Shown one piece after another: positions 24,291 to 38,300 of a stretch of DNA of 64,000 nucleotides. The DNA lies in contig JAZGTH010000031.1 of NCBI GenBank assembly GCA_036877525.1, positions 3,941,501-4,005,500 on the forward strand, written 5' to 3'. This stretch comes from Chromobotia macracanthus. Lineage: Eukaryota; Chordata; Actinopteri; Cypriniformes; Botiidae. The position numbers and the translations under genes were made by a program. How positions within the stretch are numbered: the stretch's first letter is position 1; every line of letters starts with the position of its first letter. Under the pieces are notes generated by a model, which saw nothing but the letters and a program-made list of their open reading frames with translations, ran no database searches and was not told where the DNA came from.

Positions 24291-24542
24291 ATCATTAACA
24301 AAATGTTAAAATCACTGTAAATCCACAAACCATTACTTTGTTTCTTGTGTAAATCTCCCCTTGCACATTTCTCACACTTTTAACACTGACAAAAAACAAA
24401 TAAACCAAAATAAACACAAAGGTGACCACTAGCCCACACATATGCTAGCAAAAGTATACCCACTTGTACTGTCTCTACAGATCATTTATCTAATAGAAAC
24501 ACCCTCTATTTTGGCACTTTTCCCCTCTTTGCTTCTACTATA

Positions 24543-25034
24543 TACATTGTTCTCCATAAGTAATGCGACAGTAATTAAAAAATTGCTTTGTTTGCTGTGG
24601 AGTTAAGAAATCTTTAATTAAAAGATGTCTATGAGGCACGGAATGAAATACAGAATGTCACGTTTTGTTATTTGGCTGTTTCAACTCATGAATGTTTTAC
24701 CAATTTAGAAGAACAGCAGAGTTTCACCTCTCTATCTAAGGGACCTCTCTATCTCTATTGGGACAATTGGCTCACAGTTATGTTTCTAAGTTATCAGTTG
24801 TGTCCTGTTGCATTAACTGTTGCATTAAAAGCAGGGAATGTGTAGTATCAGATCTGTCCATTGCTTCTGCAGTCTGAGTCTTATGTTTGGTGAGAACACA
24901 CAAAAGCCAAGATGAAGAAGGGGGAGCTGAATGAAAATTTGCCTCAAATTTATCTTTTAATCATAAAAGATTCCTTGACTCCACAACAGGCCAATTTTTC
25001 CTTAAATGTCCCAATACTTATGGAGGCCACTGTA
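24543..25034. mobile_element. Non-autonomous Tc1/mariner-like MITE
   Basis: The left end, 'tacattgttctccataagta', mirrors the right end read in reverse complement, 'tacagtggcctccataagta', continuing into 'tgcgacag'/'ttgggacat'. TA dinucleotides flank both ends. The 'cagtggcctccataagtattgg' terminus is a familiar fish Tc1-like repeat end. At 492 bp with no transposase it is non-autonomous. A short open frame inside (24912-25097) is not a gene. Confidence 0.7.
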
Positions 25035-25267
25035 TTCTCCACTCAACAGATGTGTGTTTTTCTGTGTTTTTCTAACCTCATAATCTCTGTACTGTGATAC
25101 AGAGGGTTCGTCTGGCCCTTAATTCCATGTTATGCTATAACCATCAAATTAGATGGAATTTTACTCATATTAACTGCCTGTTAGTGTTTTGTTATATGTT
25201 TTCATACAGTAGATGCTTTTATTCAGATGTGGAATGCTACACAAATAAAAATGTATATGCTTAAATA

Positions 25268-25318
25268 CATATATATATATGTATATAAATACACATATAT
25301 ATATATATATATATATAT
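25268..25318. repeat. (TA)n microsatellite
   Basis: Alternating TA/CA run with interruptions, between the lectin gene and aplnrb. Confidence 0.9.
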
Positions 25319-26014
25319 AGCTTATTGTAAAAATTCTACACAAAGCTTTCTGTGCTGTTACCATAAATAAAAAACAAATTTCTTTATAGAAATGCATTTT
25401 AATCCATGCTGAGGCATGACTGGAACTAATTACCTTTTTAGATTAGCACAGTCTCTCTGGCGATGATTATGTTCTGCTCAAAGCGCATTAGGGAGGAAAG
25501 ACTTAATCTTTAGGGGGCTGTTGACCCTCCATATGTACAGCATTTGTATATGAATGTTAATACCATTTTCTGGCAAAATACCAAAGTATAACAGTTTTAG
25601 CTGAAGGCAGTTTATTTGTAAAAGTGTGTCAATGGCAAATATACATTTTAATGTTAATGTTCTATGTATTATGAATCTGAAAACTTACATAAGATATAAC
25701 TTGTGGATTACTGCACTTGCACTAATGTATATATTTTTTGTGTACATACTCCTAATAAAAAAACTCCTTAGTGTTGTGTCTGGGTAAACAGCACAGACGG
25801 TTTGCCGCAGCCAAGAAACAAAATGAAATCAGCCTTAAACATACATTTCCTGACAGTCATTGGCTTTGATTTTTCAACTGACAGAGGACAATAAGAGCCA
25901 AAGCAGCGGCCCTCAGCCCATGGTTAACAGGAAACCAGTGAACATGATGGAATGCTGCAAGTGGTTTAAGAGATGATATAGGAAGCACAAACAAGAGAAT
26001 TTCTTCATACACAT

Positions 26015-26964
26015 TTTATTCATAGTGTACTGCAAAGAAATCATCATACAGCTTTTTCCTGAATGTTATATTTTACAACAATAAAAAATTAGTCAGTTTA
26101 CTTACATTTCATTAGCTCACTCATACACAAACATTAGCATCAGTATCTCATCTGTCGAAGCACCTATTAAATGGCTGTCCCGCTTCCCCGACAACATTTG
26201 TTAGCTGCCATCTGTCTGTCTGAGCCCCCCACCCATGCTTTTGTCTCCACCAAAACACCCACCTTCCCAAAAGTCTTTAATCAAGCTGCAGCACTTCTTC
26301 TTCCTCCCCTAACTTGACGACTTAGATAAGACAGACTGACCAACAGGGTTCTTATCTCTGCCCCTTATAAACAAGTGCTTACAGGACAAAAAACACATAA
26401 CCAACCTAAAAAACAAGATGGTAAGGAGGAAAGTTTAAATACATTATGCAGTGTCAGAAGAGTCCATAAATTGCCTTTAAAACCTTCCTCAGACCACCCA
26501 CAACCCTCTCCTGCAGCTCTGAATAACAGAAAGTCTGTGAACCTCAATATCAAGAGGCGACCATGAGGTGCAGAGGCAGAGTGAAGCGATAACTCCCCCA
26601 CCCTTACATTCATCTCTGTTCTACACGTCTGGAGTGCAGCTGTCGGACGGGTTCTGCTCTCTGGAGGGAGCTCCAAGATCTCCAGTCTCAGCTTGTGGTC
26701 TCAGAGACACCAGGACAAACTGACAGCACTGGTTCCTCAGAACTAGAATGTTCCTCTTTATATTTACTCTCAGTTCACTGAGTACCAATGAGTATTCACA
26801 GAACAGGGGAAGCTGGTTCCACAAGTTCCCACAGTCAGATACAAAAGGAAAGTCTGTTTGTCCCCAACAGTAAGTCATTCACCTTAGTTCATGTGAAGGA
26901 TGTAACAGTTTGAGGGTAATTGTTGACATCTTCCATCAATTCTGTCACCCCTCCACCTACCTCC
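26015..26964 (-). other. aplnrb: aplnrb 3' untranslated region
   Basis: After the aplnrb stop, the first strong minus-strand AATAAA is at 26015-26020, giving a roughly 950-nt 3' UTR. Open frames here (for example 26365-26676) have no family resemblance and are taken as chance. Confidence 0.55.
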
Positions 26965-28035
26965 TCACACCTTTGTAGCCAGAGACTGGGCCTCAGTCTT
27001 CTGTGATGAAAGGGAGCTGGCCGGGCTGGCGTGAAGAGCTTTCTTCAGGTTCAGGAGACAGAGGCACTGAGAACGGAAGCGTAGGTCAAAAAAGGCATAG
27101 AGGAGCGGGTTGAGGCAGCTGTTGATGTAGGCCAGGCAGGTTGCGTAAGGATGGGCCAGAAGCAGGAGGTTGAGGAAGGTGCAAGAGTCAGGAGCCAGGT
27201 TCAGATAAGATAGGGCATCCATGGTCTTCACAACATGGAAGGGCATCCAGCAGGCAGCAAACACCACCACCAATGTGGTGATGATCTTTAGCAGGCGACG
27301 TTTGCGCTGGTCCTCCTTGCGCAGGCTGTTGAAGTGGCGTGTGATGGTGCAGCCGATGAAACCATAGCACACCATCATGGCCAGAAGGGGGATCAGAAAG
27401 CCTAGAGCTGTGGAGGATATGCTGAGGCCTGCAATCCACAGGGTCTCCTGGCCCTGTTTGGTCACCACCAGGCTGAAATCCATGGCACAGGACGTGCGGT
27501 TGGTCTCAGCATCATACACTGTGGTGCGAAATAGCAGTGTGGGTGAAGCCAACACACCAGATAGAAGCCAGATGGTAGCCAATGATGCCCGCATGTGTCC
27601 TCTGGTACGCAGCTGTGTGCTGGTGAGGGAGTGCACGATGGCCATGTAGCGATCCAGGCTCAAACAGGTGAGGCAGAAGACACTAGCATACATGTTAAGC
27701 AAGACCACGTAGCTGCTGATCTTGCAGAGGGCAACGCCAAAGGGCCAGTGGTATCCCAGGGCAGTGTACACAGCCCACAGGGGCAGGGTCACCACAAAGG
27801 TCAGATCAGCCAGGGCCAGGTTTCCTATGTAGACATCTGCAGCTCTCCGCTTGTTCTGGGCACGCCACACGGTGAAGATGACCACACCATTGCCAGTGAG
27901 GCCCAAGATGAAGATGAGCATGTAGAGTATAGGAATCAAGGAATATGATGGCTCCCATTCATCAAAGTCACACATTGTGTTGTTGGCTGCATCCTCATAG
28001 TAATCTTGGCTGTAGTCGCTGCTCATGTTGTCCAT
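26965..28035 (-). CDS. aplnrb: Apelin receptor b (class A GPCR)
   Basis: Receptor for Apelin and Elabela/Toddler; in fish it controls gastrulation movements and heart precursor migration and signals through Gi. Single exon of 356 aa, as usual for this family. The acidic extracellular N-terminus has sequon N18-N-T and a Cys in 'MCDFDEWEPS'. Seven hydrophobic helices follow, with 'GNGVVIFTVW' in TM1, 'NLALADL' in TM2, DRY in 'LSLDRYMAIVH', 'CWMPFHVV' in TM6 and 'NSCLNPLLYAF' in TM7. The C-tail ends 'TEAQSLATKV'. The whole sequence is closer to what I recall of zebrafish Aplnrb than Aplnra. The ATG at 28035 is the first in frame after an upstream stop. No introns interrupt the coding part. Confidence 0.96.
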   Translation of the reverse strand: MDNMSSDYSQDYYEDAANNTMCDFDEWEPSYSLIPILYMLIFILGLTGNGVVIFTVWRAQNKRRAADVYIGNLALADLTFVVTLPLWAVYTALGYHWPFGVALCKISSYVVLLNMYASVFCLTCLSLDRYMAIVHSLTSTQLRTRGHMRASLATIWLLSGVLASPTLLFRTTVYDAETNRTSCAMDFSLVVTKQGQETLWIAGLSISSTALGFLIPLLAMMVCYGFIGCTITRHFNSLRKEDQRKRRLLKIITTLVVVFAACWMPFHVVKTMDALSYLNLAPDSCTFLNLLLLAHPYATCLAYINSCLNPLLYAFFDLRFRSQCLCLLNLKKALHASPASSLSSQKTEAQSLATKV

Positions 28036-28189
28036 AGTGTCCCTTCCTTTTCTCTGATGTTAAAATAAGATAATAAAGTCTCAAGTTGTTCTCTAGAACT
28101 GTGCCAAAAACAGCAAAAACATAACAAGGAACTTAAAGTGATTAAAATGGCATAATCACAGAGAAGCTGCTCAGGTCAGAATGTTCTTT

Positions 28190-28225
28190 CAGCTGGACAA
28201 ACTGTGGCTTTTAAACCTTTACATC
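28190..28225 (-). promoter_or_regulatory. Candidate aplnrb TATA-like box
   Basis: A TTTAAAAG word on the minus strand near 28210 lies about 175 bp upstream of the aplnrb ATG, a suitable distance for a short 5' UTR. No other core element is evident. Confidence 0.3.
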
Positions 28226-31200
28226 TCACTCCCTTCCTCTCCCCTCCCAGCGTCAAACCCGACCCTCCCACCCTGACCCCGCCTCTCACCCGCAGCCGAT
28301 CTGCACACTAAACCCAGCTAATGTACACTGCGAAAACCTGCGAGATGATTAAATATAAAAATGGGAAGTAAAAAAATGATTAGGCTTATATAACGATGAA
28401 GAGTGAAAAGAGAAACCGCTGGAAAACGCATGAAAAAATAGGGCGTAATTTAGCTAAAGCAGCAAATTTCACAGTCAGAAGTACAACACTGTTAGAAAAA
28501 TGTATACTATTAGAAAAAGCGGACAGAAAACAGCTTTACTTTGATAGCTTTAGTTAACAACAGCAGTTTATTTGAAATATATGTGTATATATAATATAAA
28601 TAACTTTGTATACACGGGGCTCTCAACGTTATTTGCCCTAAAGATGTCAGGGAGTTTTACAACTATTAAAATGATAAAGAAAGCATGTAAACCTGTTCTA
28701 AATGATTGTCGAGGCAAGTCAGGACCTGTATTTTTGCCCTACACAGATAAATGGATATTTTAATTTACGGATGTGAAAGTGTGAACCACCGTCTATTAGT
28801 TCAAGCGCTCTCATTTCCATCCCAATGCGTCAGAGATGCGCTGCGCTCCGAGCTGTCGGGCCTGCCCGAGCAACACTACAGTGTATACCAAACACATACA
28901 GCATCAGACCTGCTCATCATTTGTGCACAACACTAGTCTTCAGCTCTTAACAGGTTTTTTATTGTTTTTTTTTAACTATTTTTAACTACAAATAGTCCAC
29001 CGCAATGAGTACGTTTTAAAACGTATTGTTTTGGTTAATGTATCCTTTCCAACATCATCCTTTACTTAAAACAAAATGCATTTCATTAAATAATGATCAT
29101 TTACAAATGTAATTCAAACAAACAATAAATAAAAAAGACTGTGGAAAATACATGGACAGAGTTTGCAAAGGTTACCATGGGGCAGAGTTAGTGTTATATT
29201 TGTTAAATTAGTGTGTGTGTATATTATAGTAGTTATAAGAATTATTAATGATACTTTCATTGGTTTACCACACCCAAAAATGTTTCTTATTTTGTCTAAA
29301 TTATGTCACTATAGATTTTAAAACATCATAACATGATGTTATATAATGTAAGATATAATGTTAGACCTCATATTGTTATAAGAGCCCATTATAGAAATAA
29401 AAAATGTTTTTGAAAAATGATGGGAGAAAAAGTATGATTTAAATTAATTAGGAATTCTAAGAAGAGTTCACTATATGAAATATAGAATATATCATTGTGT
29501 TTGATTCCACAGAGGAAATCCAGGGGAGTAGGATCTCACTGTAAATGGCACATTATTAGCCAGAGCATTTGGTGCATATAAGCAGGACTGTATCAGACTG
29601 AAACAGACGAGATATTTCACTCGGCACCCGACCCCGTCTCTCAGCAATTAGGCGTCAGTGGCGCCGGGGACCTGACCCGCTCAGACACAACTATCCCTCC
29701 CTGACCCAGTCCTAACACACACACACACATGCTGGCCAGTCACGGGACGGGAGGCTCAGTTTTTTTGAAAGCTTAATTGTGACATCATTAAAATGGCTTT
29801 AACATGTGCTAGAGTTACTAGATGATAAAAAAATATTGATCAGCTAGATACTATAATTAAAAAGTATCATCATTAAACATCATTAAAATGACTTTAATGT
29901 GCTGAAGTTAGTTAGTTAGTTAACTCCCTCTTAATCTTGTTCAGGGTATCAGCTTAGATCTAGCAAGTATTAGCAAGTTTTTAAAAGTTATTTTAAAATG
30001 ACATATTTTAAATTAGATATATTTAAATTCTTTATTAAAAGGATTGACTGCATGGGCTGCTAAAAACTTGTGTTATCTCAAGCTTAATCACCCCCCACAC
30101 ACAAATACACACATCACAGGTGGGACTAAACTTATCTTGCTTTGCTTTTAACAGGATAGATATGATAACAGAACAAATGGCTAAGACAGATATGCAAATA
30201 GAAGAGGCATTGGGGGTCCAACAACTGCCAAACTGTTTATTTCTCAGCAATTAAATTTAATTCTGTAGTTAAGTCTCATGTGACCCCTGTTCAAAAATAG
30301 TATTTTTATCCTTCTCTAAATTGCATGGTGTTGTTTAAATGTTAATTGATGGGACTGAAATTGCTGCTAAGGTCTCTGTTGACACATGACAGAGTTTGAT
30401 GTGGTATCTGCATGCATGGACCATACATGGAGTAAATGGCAGTCATAGTGTTAGACCACACACACATACAAACATGCACAGACACACACACACACATCGG
30501 GAAGGAGAGTTTGGGTGACAGACCTCTTAGAGCAGCTGGAATCAGCACAGACTTTGATCCGTTGTTACCCAACCCTGAATAAGTGCTTCTGTTTTTTAGA
30601 ACTGTTAACTGATTTAACTAATTCAGTCGCTGCATCATTTAATAGAAACAAAACTATATAAGGCATCAGTGTAAGAGGAGCAGAGATTTAGATGAACAGA
30701 AGTGTGCTGAACACCTGAGAAAACAAACACACACACTCACCTGACAGAACAGAACAATTGTGCTTATTTACATCTGAACCAAATGAAAAAGCAGTTGCCA
30801 ACCGATTGTATAATTGTTTACATGTTCCTTACTACATAGACTACAATTGCTCCACTTTTAGTATAAAAACATACTTATTAGGCAACAGTACCATTAATGT
30901 CTTTCTATTCAGAAAGACTAGATCACAATCTATAAATGTAATATGAGAAATTTAACACAAAGGATTGTATTAGGGATCGTAACAGCACATAAGGGGCAAT
31001 TGTTAACCTGCTGTATGTCTCATAAGAGCATTTTTAAGAAAAAATATAGTTGTTTTCATAATATTTGATATTTCTGAATAGCTTTTGACTTTATATTCTA
31101 GTGAATCTCACTGTAATGAGAAAATATGTTTACAGCAAACGTCTAGGTGGTACTTCCATATATGAGATATATTTTTACTATAATATATTACTCATCTAGA

Positions 31201-32700
31201 TACTTTAATAAAAATTAAACGTTCATTGCATATTTTAAAGATTTAAAACTAACCTTAAATTGTGCCCAACCTTAGAGCCAAGACCTTGTATGTAGCTATC
31301 AGCAACAATCCTCTATTTTCTCTCTCTAGATCCTTTTAGATATAAGGAATCAAGGCTATGGGCAGCAGAAAAAAATACAGGGCATCCAAAAATTCACTTT
31401 TAGACTATTTTATTTAATTAATAAGAAAGGATGTATTTTATACATTTTTTTTCTCAGACAGGGAAAGTGTTCCATCTGTCCCGCAGAATGCATTTGCAGC
31501 AAAATGCATTTTGGTTAATGAATAAGAAAGTTTGTGTAAATGTATTTTCACTGTCTCAGATTACCGACTGACTGGCAGGGTAAAAGGAGGGTCTGTTTGA
31601 GGAGGGTCTCTGGTGTGTTTGATGTGTAAGTGTCGCACACTCCATCTACACCCCCCTGTGCAAAGTGACAACTGCGTCTCTCGGGTGTTGATATTCTCTT
31701 ACCAGCATCACTGCCACAACCTAAAGTGAAAACCCATGAAGAACAATCAGGATGCTGAGAGAGCTTAATTGATTCGGCTGTTGATTCTGAATCTTAAAAG
31801 TGACTGATACCACATAGAGGCATTTGTTAATGCATAATCTTTTCCTCTTCATTTGTAAAGGTGTGTCAGCCTTCTGGGAGCTTTTATGGCCCCCCACCCG
31901 AGCTGCATTGACTGATTGTAACAAGAGTTTCCGACTCATTGACACCAGGCCGTTGAGCATCAGGGTCGGGGCAATGAACGAGTTCACACCTTTGAGCTGT
32001 CGCCCGGTTTTCTCTTCACCTCTTGAGCACACGTTCCTTATGCCTGGCAGTGTATTGAAGGTGTGGCTGTTTGTTTAAAGTAAGTTTTAGCTACAGTGAG
32101 AGCGGTTTCCTGTCAAAACCTAAATTACATTGAGATGTTTTTAGTGTGGACTCGGACCATTTGAAAACAGTATTGCAGAATCAACAGTGTGGACAACATC
32201 CGTATGCTCTTCCTGATGGCAAGCTAACTAATTATATAAACATCCCAGGTTACTCCAAGCCCTTTCCTGTTTCTCTTGTCCTGCCATGACCCGGAACACC
32301 GATTGTCAGGAGGAGACACTTATCAATTTCAGAAGGAACTGATCAATCATGCTTGTTTTCTTCAACATTTAAAGATTTTCTTCTTTTCAAAAGTGTTGAA
32401 GAAGCTGCTTTGAAACTGTACAGCTTCACAATCTACAAACTACTCATAATTTAAAGTAGTTACAGTAGAACTACAGTCAAGCTATCCATTTAAACATGTA
32501 CCTCCACTAAACATAGTCATGTTTATGAACCATTTAATTCACTTAAATCCATTAAACTCAACATATGAGAGAGACAGAACATTCTAGAAGAGGGCATGTG
32601 ACTGCACATTAAAAGATCTGACCTACTAAAATCTTTGATCAAGTTAACAGGGTGAATAATTTCAGTTAGTTACTCCCAATACTAGGAGTAACTAGTATTG

Positions 32701-32790
32701 GTGGGACCATCTGGCCTCAAGCCTAAACCAGCAAAGACCAGCTAACCAGCTTAGCATGTTTTAAGCTGTTTTTTCATCAGGACTTCAACT
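32701..32790 (+). mobile_element. Fish 'ccagctaaccagctt' interspersed repeat fragment
   Basis: Reads 'accagcaaagaccagctaac', then 'cagcttagcatg' and 'gctgttttttcatcagg', a pattern repeated throughout teleost genomes. Related to the tandem units at 34741-34870. Confidence 0.55.
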
Positions 32791-34740
32791 ACATTTCAAA
32801 GAGTTCCCTAATGTCCCCAGAGAGCTGAGGGGGTTCATCATTTTGTCTTGTTAGGAGCTCCATTTACAGGCCTTCTATCTGCACCTGGTGAGAGTTTCCC
32901 CACTAAGCTAGAGGTTGAATATCTAGATAAACATTTGCCCACTGCTTTGCATGTTTGTATTTAATGACCTGTTGAAAACATCGGATGCTAATCAAGCAGG
33001 CGCAATGGCAACACATTTAAGCTTCCGCTGGATGGTTTCAGACGGCCGCCGTTCCTTTCTACATATTCCCTATTGTGATGCTGTTGTTAGCAATTAGCGG
33101 TTAGCAATAAGTTCTGTTTATTTGATTATCTCTTATCTCCTGCCCTCAGAGAACACTACTGTCATGAAGCTCTCAAGAAAGCTGAGTGTGTCTTTTGTCT
33201 CTGTAGTGTATCTCACTGGCATGGTTTCCTCTCTGACTTTCATAACGTTCTATGAGCAAAAGTGACAGACAGCATGAAAATGCAAACAGGAAGTCAGCAC
33301 TCAGTCGGTACCCTTGAGCTGTGATTGAATCGTAGACTTTTTTAAATCAGACATATGCATTGAAGTGTGTCCAAACGTGTGGCGCCTAAAACATGTCCAC
33401 TTGAAGTCTGCAGGATCTGTATTCTCTTTTCTTCAGCAGATGGGCCGAACACACATTGACAGGAAAAGCTATCTTGAGTACTATATGTGACGCCCTCGCT
33501 GATGTAAATATGTTCGGCTTGTGTCTGTGGGAAACTCCTAATTGGGTCATTTGACCTGAGAATTCACTCTTTTGTTATGGCTATTGTTTGGAAAAGGAGC
33601 GGTTGCTTCTGATGTAAATATCTGGCACATATCTAAGGGTATCAGGAGGGATGTTCTCATCTTTTTTTGGTGCGGTAAGTTTGAGGATTTTCCTAAAATA
33701 CATAGCACACACAAACATTGAGTAACCTAATTTTACTTTTAGAAAAGGTAATTCTCAGGTGACAGAAAACAGTTATTGTCACAGTTATTATTGTTACTGC
33801 TAAATTTGTTTTTTTCTATTTTCTTTCTAGTCGTATTTTTACACCTCAGAATTATCAGATAATAATTATTATATTGGGGGCCATCAACCCATGTATGGGT
33901 TTTTGGCCAATACTTAAGCTATTACTTTCACCATTACTAGCTCTAAAGTCTACATTATTTCAGCCTTGTCACATAAAAACTTGGAATTCATATACTTAAT
34001 TTCATATACTTAGTATATAGTGAATATATATAGTGACATATATAAATAAATATTTAAAAAGCAAAACATGGGTAAAATTTACCAGAACACATGATTTATC
34101 GGGACACAAAATTTACACAGCACACACTGTTTCCTGAGAATGCCCCTTGAATGCCCCTTGAAATAACTCTTGAAATAACTCTTGCAAACACCAGCACAAC
34201 AACGATGCCCAGACACGCATTGGCTAGTACAAACAAACAGGGTCAAAAGTTTCCACTTCTGTTACTTTCATTTAAACACTGCACATAACAATGGAAGACG
34301 CTAACAGAATAAATCTGACCAGTGCTGGTTATGCTGGCAATCAGGGAGGTACAATGCCACAGTGACTTATGGGATATCACAGGAAAGGGTCTGCCTGGCA
34401 GGATGCAGCTTCTATTTGTGTCGGTCCACTGAGACTGAAGACAGTCATATTTGGTAAACCAGAGCTGCAAATCTTCCGATTATTGATAAGCTCTTCCTGA
34501 ACCAATAAATATGGAAGGAGAAAATTCCCTGGTTTGACTCAACTGGAAAAGAGTGACAAGCAAATAAGACGTGCACTGACTCGGTTCCAAACCACAGTGA
34601 GCCGCCTTGCTGTCTACTGTGTGGCCTGCTGAAAAATAGTTTGTTTAGATAGTTAGCTAGTCTCCCAGCCTGCATGATAGACTAGTCTGTTTGCTGGTTT
34701 TGGAGGGGTCTTGGGAATTTTTCAGCTTAGCAAAGCTTGG

Positions 34741-34870
34741 GAGACAACCTTTAACCAGCTAGCACCAGCTTGGTCTGGCTGCGAAACTATCTTTTAACCA
34801 GCTAACACTAGCTTGGTCAGACTGGGAGACTATAGCTTTTACCCAGCTGACACCAGCTTGGCCAGGCTGG
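34741..34870 (+). repeat. Three tandem 42-45-bp units
   Basis: Units start at 34741, 34783 and 34826. Each begins 'ga(g/a)ac', continues with 'ttaaccagct' or 'ttacccagct', 'a(c)caccagcttgg' variants, and ends 'ctgg' or 'ctgc'. The array shares its core with the repeat at 32701-32790. Not coding. Confidence 0.75.
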
Positions 34871-35342
34871 GAGACTTGCATAAAGTACATCTGTCACAAC
34901 GCTCATGGGAGACATCCCTAACACCCCACAAAATATACCACACTAATAAAAAAAACTCTAACCTAAAGTAATTAGATGTTAGAAGTGTTTGTTATTTTTA
35001 CTTTATAGATTAATAATTTACATTTTTACAATGCTAAATTAATCGTATGTATGTTCATGTTTTTGGGCAGTTTTCCAGTCTTTTTTGTAACCATCCAGAT
35101 CATCTTTACTGAGAAAAATACAAATCATAGCACACAGCACTCGTCCCCGTACACAGATGCCACACAGTTAACATAATGAAGGTGACGCTCACAGCAGCTG
35201 GAACACAATAAACCATTGTGCAGAAAAATGAGAGTTCTTGCTTGCCATATGCTTTCGTAATCAATCTATACCAAAATGTGCACTTAAGTGGCTGCCTATT
35301 GTCACATCATCAGAGTCTACTCATCCATCCCACTCACTGTCA

Positions 35343-35344
35343 GG

Positions 35345-35372
<28 letters not shown>
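35343..35372. repeat. (CA)n microsatellite
   Basis: Uninterrupted alternating CA run of about 28-30 bases. Confidence 0.9.
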
Positions 35373-35375
<3 letters not shown>

Positions 35376-38300
35376 ACCTCTGATTCTCTGACATACAGAT
35401 GTATGATATCATTGACTCATTGTTCACTTCTAAATGTTGGAGGCACATGCAGCGTAGGGTCTTATAATTAATAAGCCAAACATTTACCAAACTCAAAACA
35501 ATAACATAAAAGATATAATATTCCTGTAAACAAGAAAAATGTACAGGAATATTTCAACCAGCTCTCATGTCAAAAGAAGACATGACTTTAATGATCTTTA
35601 ATGACTTTTCCATACAAACACAACTTTTGAGAACCAAAAAGGACAGCAAAAAGTTCAATATAGTCAGTCACACTCATGTGCTATATTCAGTTCTTATAAG
35701 AGTTAATTCAAGTCTTTATTGACTGATAATCTTCCCCTATGCCCAGAGTTGATACTTAAATGAAACTCCATCAAATCTTCTAAGGTATAAAAGTGCAACA
35801 TCTTAGCAATTAAATTTGGAATGCAATTGAGTAAATAATGGCAGCATGTTCATTATAGGGAGATCTAATTCAATCTACACATTTGTTAAGGTAAGAATAG
35901 CAAAGACTTGAGAATGAGAGCTGAGAGATCCAAATGTATCTCATAGGAGCTACTTGCAGACAACTATTATCATGGACTCGCCCATGTCCTCCACTTGTAT
36001 CATCTTTAGTGCGTGCAGGCGTGTGAACCATTTTCTTAGCTTCCTCATGTCTGTCATGATACCTTTACCCAAACACCATATCTTACCACAGGTACCCTGA
36101 TTATCCCCACTGATGAGTGTGTGTGTATCCTGTATCTACAGCCCTGGTTTCCTCACCAAGGAGAAGGTTTCAGGGACGGGAAGATAGGAGACAGTGGAGA
36201 TGTAGAGCAACAATGGCAGGAAGACAGTCCAGATCAAATAGAGATTAAGAAAAAAACATTCCTCATTCCTCAAATAAACCCAAAACACACTCTTCTAACA
36301 CACTTGAAGGCACACAGTGCTTTATGAGGAAGAGTCAAAACACAAGGCCAGGCAAAATTGCAATGTCTACAGTCACATGCCCAAAGATGTATGTGTAAAG
36401 TTGTAAACAATAAACACTGTGAGCACTGAGGTCAACTGAGAAAGGCTGTTGATCACCAAGTTATCCTGCACCAGGAGTAAACAGCCGTATTCCTCTTCCT
36501 GTCTACTGTGCAGAGTAAAAGCATCTGTTTGACATCTGACCCTGACCTGACAGAAGCAACTTCCTGACCCACACACGCTCAAACACACTACAGGAGTTTT
36601 CCATTCCAGTGACCACTGTGTGTATCTGAACTGATAAACACACAGACACACAAACCCAGTCTGATACAGAGGCTGGTGTCTCAGCTAGTTTATAATTCTA
36701 TTGAGACAAGTACTTTCTGTGGCATAAGTACAGCATATGAAGAAATATATGATGAGAACTATGTCTACTATATATCCACTATATTAGGTTTATGGCTGCC
36801 CCTTGTCTGGGCTTTTAAGGTTTGAGGGGCTGATGTCTGGGCCACCGGTATCAGATTTAACGCTGTCCAGTTACTGTACTTAAATTACTGAAGAATTACA
36901 GTATAATAAGCATGACAGGAAGCAAGTTTCACTAAATGGGAGACGAGGAGAAACAAAAACATACAAAAGGAGGAAGAAATGAGCAAGCCACACAGTTGTG
37001 CTGTAAGATGTATCCGCTACACCTCATGCAGGATTGAACATTTTTGTCGTGGCCAGCAATAAATAATGGCTGTGTTTCCTACTCTATGGTTTATGAGCTT
37101 TCCCCACTGTGTTCAGCAGAGTCATACCCCAGATTGATTTCCAAAGGAACGTCCTGTTGGCCATCATGTTATGCCACTTGACAAGAGTTCGTGAGTGTGC
37201 ACCTGTGATGTTGAAGGAATAGGTTTAATTTGTTAGTGTAAGTCACACATGATGCTGGGACATAATGATGTGTGACATGTCAACAATTAAACTGCAGGGC
37301 AAGAGATATTTATGGTGGCAATAGCCACATAGCAACCACCAACCCTAGCAACTGTATAACAACTAGGCAGCTAAGCAACTTTTGCAAGGGCAAAAACTAC
37401 ACACATTTTCTAAAGACAAAAGGTTTTTAAGATAAAATGTATTAACATTTATAATTACATAAATGTAGTTTACTAATTTATCTATTCTGTTAATGTAAAT
37501 GTTTTAATTATAGCTCATTCAATTTATGGCAGTGCTAAAAGATTTTAATATTTCAATTTACTGATTCATCTTGTAAAAACATCACTTTCTATTCTTCATA
37601 ATAAGACAAAAGTTTAAACTACAGAAATATAGGAACTCACCTCATTCTTCATAGCAATTGACTTAAATTTGTGGTTTGACTAACACACTTGTCAGTATTA
37701 AAGGCTGGATCATTCAGTACATCCGCTGGCAGGAGTGAGGTGGGGGGGTTCTGGGAAACAGCGGGCAGTGATGAGGAGAGAGGAGCACGCCAGCACCTTT
37801 GACATGCAAATCTCTGTGCTGAGCTGAAGCAGCGAGGGTAACAGGTGTCCAGTCCACACGAAGAGGATGACAGTACTCTCATTTACCTCTCCTCATCCTA
37901 CATTCATCCTCTCTCTTGCCTTTCTTCCCACCGTACCCAGCCTGACTTACTAATTACAGGGGCAAAGAATCATTCATAAGACACAAAAAGACAAAAACAG
38001 AAATTCTGAGGGTATCAGTTTAATCATGAAAGACATTTTCAGTGTTTTCTTCTCAAAAATGTAATGATGGAAGATAGTAATTGCATACAGAAGGTATTTA
38101 TAGCTTGAGCTTAAAAAGGATAAAAATAATTTAATTATTATGAAAGTAACATTGATGTTTTGGCACAAAGACCATATTAAAATAAATCTACTGAGAGAAA
38201 GACTGAGATTTTAAATCTCTTAAATAGTGCTGAAATATAAGAGGCTTTTTACTTTCAGAGACTCAAATAAATCTTTATTTGCTACATCACCGAAAGCCCA

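Noticed and set aside
26365..26878. Open frames of 85-103 codons on the minus strand
   Set aside because: They fall in the aplnrb 3' UTR, lack splice context and resemble nothing known.
27595..27948. 117-codon plus-strand open frame
   Set aside because: Antisense of aplnrb.
33545..33560. Possible estrogen-response-like palindrome (gggtca tt tgacct)
   Set aside because: Spacer is 2 bp, not the 3 bp of a true ERE; kept only as part of a wider candidate island.
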